From Tetmemena sp. SeJ-2015 (Eukaryota > Ciliophora > Spirotrichea > Sporadotrichida > Oxytrichidae): DNA of 64,000 nt. The notes beneath the pieces were generated by a model. The model made no database searches. It saw only the letters and a program-made list of their open reading frames with translations, and had not been told where the DNA came from. Positions 62,157-64,000 of this stretch are shown piece by piece. Position numbers and translations under genes: made by a program. How positions within the stretch are numbered: position 1 is the first letter of the stretch; each line of letters opens with the position of its first letter. Location of the stretch: NCBI GenBank assembly GCA_027382625.1, contig JAJKFJ010021903.1, positions 1 through 64,000 on the forward strand, given 5' to 3'.

Positions 62157-62677
62157 ATAATCTCCTCTAGAGGAGAAGCTCTAAGATTTGTTTCATAGAA
62201 AGAAGAAATCAAGTTGAATTTTAAAAGCTTATCAACAAGCTTAGATCAGGAGGTCGAGATTCGATTTCAAGAATGTTGCAACTTCCATTAGAATTAACAA
62301 TTATGATTATTAATATTTGATATAACCTGGACTACCTTTAAGAAACCTTTAGGATGATTATAATATTTAAGATATATACCTGAGACTACCCCTTTAAAGA
62401 AACCCTTCTAAGGCCAATAACATAAATTGCTGCAAATTCAACTAAAGTTAGCCCAACTATAGAATTCTAGCTATTCATTTATTTAAACCAGAGTTATAAA
62501 GTCGAGTATGCTACCTAGTGGACCACCTAATTCGTCAGTATCCCAGTCTATCCTCTTCCCATTCGACCTCTATGTTTCATTTGAATTCACTTGCAGAGCC
62601 CTTATCGATTAAAAGTCCAAAGTAAGCACAAAATAAAAGCGAAAGTTAAATTATTTTATTATTGTTTATAAGCTTAT

Positions 62678-62902
62678 ATGAATATGCAGTTGGGAGGGTT
62701 CCCTTCGACTGAAAGAGTGCTAGAAGAAATAAGATTCATGGAGAGGAGGATGGGTAAGGAAATGGTGAGAGATGAAGAGTTCCAGAGTATCTATGAAAAT
62801 ATTTTGCATAAAATGCACAGAATCAATGAGAGGACACCTTTTTAGCCAATGCTTACTGAGAGGGGAGGATCCTAAATGGATAAATAGGGCTTAATTTAAT
62901 GA
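62678..62902 (+). CDS. Small gene or last exon of the long plus-strand gene
   Basis: It is about 74 codons from ATG 62678: MNMQLGGFPSTERVLEEIRF, MERRMGKEMVRDEEFQSIYE, NILHKMHRINERTPFQPM, ending QGLIQ with TGA at 62900-62902. It is mostly charged and helical. It is open throughout and better coding sequence than its flanks. It is separated from the preceding gene by about 500 bp of AT-rich DNA that holds the local duplication. Confidence 0.45.
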
Positions 62903-63660
62903 ATAAGCTAAGAAAAATAAGCAAATAATTGAAATTTTAGTATAATTTGATTTCTTTCTTCAAAAAATCAGTCTTAAAATAATGTTTTAAGCTGTTTAAA
63001 ATAAACTTAGGTTTTTTATGATTTGAGGACTCTTGCAATATGAAAATTAATTTTTTAAAAAAAATATAATTGATCATATTCATCACTTTCAATATATCCA
63101 GTTAATGAACATTGCTATCGTTTTTTTTTTAATTGTTTTGATAAATTCTATAACTTTACCTTTCTTTAAAGAGCTGTTTATCTATTAAAATCCAATTCAG
63201 TCTTTATTCATTATAGTGCAATAAAAATTATTTATTTTCTTTATTTTTATAATATATCTTATTAAACAAACAAATATAACTTTCATTTGCTTTGGGATGA
63301 GTTATAATAAAAAAAAGAAGTTCGTAAAATAGTTTATCATTCGTGTTTTATTCTGGCTTAAAAGTAAATTTGATAAATTCAATTGATCTAATACTTCGAA
63401 AGAAACAAATTAAAATAAAATCAAGAAATTAGAACTTCACATCATGGGAGCAAGTTACCAATATATAATAATGTTTTAGAATATTTAGTTGCAGTTGCCT
63501 CAAGTCAAAGGCACGAATTAGTCATTCAAACTCTAATTTATTATTTGTTGGTGAAATTAAAGTTATAAAAATAAAACAACAAATCTCAAATCACTAAAGG
63601 GGAGGGAGTTAAAATGAACCCCGCCTTTAAATAAAAAATTTAAATTCACCATTATATCCA
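62903..63660. other. AT-rich intergenic region
   Basis: Long A and T tracts with no coding signal. Confidence 0.6.
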
Positions 63661-63663
63661 TAC

Positions 63664-64000
63664 TATATTAAAACCTTGTCTTAAGCAAAAGATAACTCTG
63701 TGGCTCAGGAAATATTAAGGAGTTATTCCTAATAAGATGAGACCAAATGCTTGGGCGATGAGAGTACCAAAAGAGATCTCTCTCAAAAACAAGCAAATAA
63801 CTAAGCTAAAATATCTAAGTTAATCATAGGAAGAGATAAATCAAAGGGAAGTGAAGAGTTGAACAATGGAAAGTTCAAAATCAATTAAACTCTTGGAAGT
63901 ATAGAGGGGAAGGAAATCCATTCCACGAAATACTCTGTAGAGACACTTTGCTAGCAGCTAAGTTAGATACCCTTCACTCAAAAGCAGATCTTGGCTTTAA
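63664..64000 (+). CDS. Partial hypothetical gene running off the window
   Basis: A single plus-strand frame without TGA reads QAKDNSVAQEILRSYSQQDE, CLGDESTKRDLSQKQANNQA, KISKLIIGRDKSKGSEELN, INQTLGSIEGKEIHSTKYSV and LSQIPFTQKQILAL up to the last base. It is hydrophilic, Lys/Gln/Ser-rich. Neither start nor end is visible. No family recognised. Confidence 0.5.

Overview
The window is germline (micronuclear) DNA of a stichotrichous/spirotrich ciliate of the Oxytricha-Stylonychia-Tetmemena kind. Three observations support this. (1) Every recognisable gene uses TAA and TAG as sense codons (glutamine) and ends at TGA. (2) Positions 176-4255 hold a transposon with inverted terminal repeats that begin in C4A4 telomere-like sequence and that encodes a kinase/zinc-finger protein, a small protein and a D,D,E transposase: the layout of a Telomere-Bearing Element (TBE). 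(3) Conserved genes are broken by short AT-rich segments flanked by 5-7 bp direct repeats (pointers). Removing a segment plus one repeat copy restores the expected conserved protein, so these are internal eliminated sequences (IESs) lying beside ordinary GT-AG introns. I could place seven short IESs by reading frame and conserved residues. The TBE behaves as an eighth, because removing it with one copy of its ACT target site rejoins an open frame. No rRNA, tRNA or CRISPR was seen.

Layout. 1-4445: an unknown gene (minus) split by the TBE. 4535-10359: three tandem copies (plus) of a secreted-protein gene; the first lacks its 5' part and the second has CTG where the third has its ATG. 10754-18606: a large membrane protein with propeller-like strands (minus) and its ambiguous tail. 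18823-21926: a secreted protein, possibly BPI/LBP-like (minus). 22067-23158: ribosomal protein L7/uL30 (minus). 23159-24280: non-coding with a 39-bp inverted repeat. 24290-29221: a Gln/Ser-rich coiled-coil protein (plus). 29370-30226: a multi-pass membrane protein, possibly THH1/TOM1-like (plus). 30791-33741: SRPK kinase (minus). 34138-35118: an Aha1-N-domain co-chaperone (minus). 35723-35944: a small two-span membrane protein (minus). 36242-37515: a Cys-rich surface protein (plus). 37709-40010: importin alpha (minus). 40357-41614: RFC4-type clamp-loader subunit (minus). 42030-44700: two more secreted proteins remotely like the 4.5-10.4 kb array (plus). 45644-53776: a giant PAS-domain multi-pass membrane protein (minus). 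54073-57804: an acidic/Arg-rich protein and a RING finger protein (minus). 58560-62902: a long, poorly resolved gene and a small one (plus). 63664-64000: a partial gene leaving the window (plus).

Coding genes are closely packed but unrelated in function, as expected where each becomes its own macronuclear nanochromosome. At least six islands of abnormal homopolymer-rich sequence, plus two exact 14-mers matching Illumina adapter ends inside the TBE, suggest assembly or gap-fill artefacts. Single-base frame slips (for example in the Aha1 and 42-kb genes) should be read with that in mind. Exon boundaries between the anchored points are approximate throughout.
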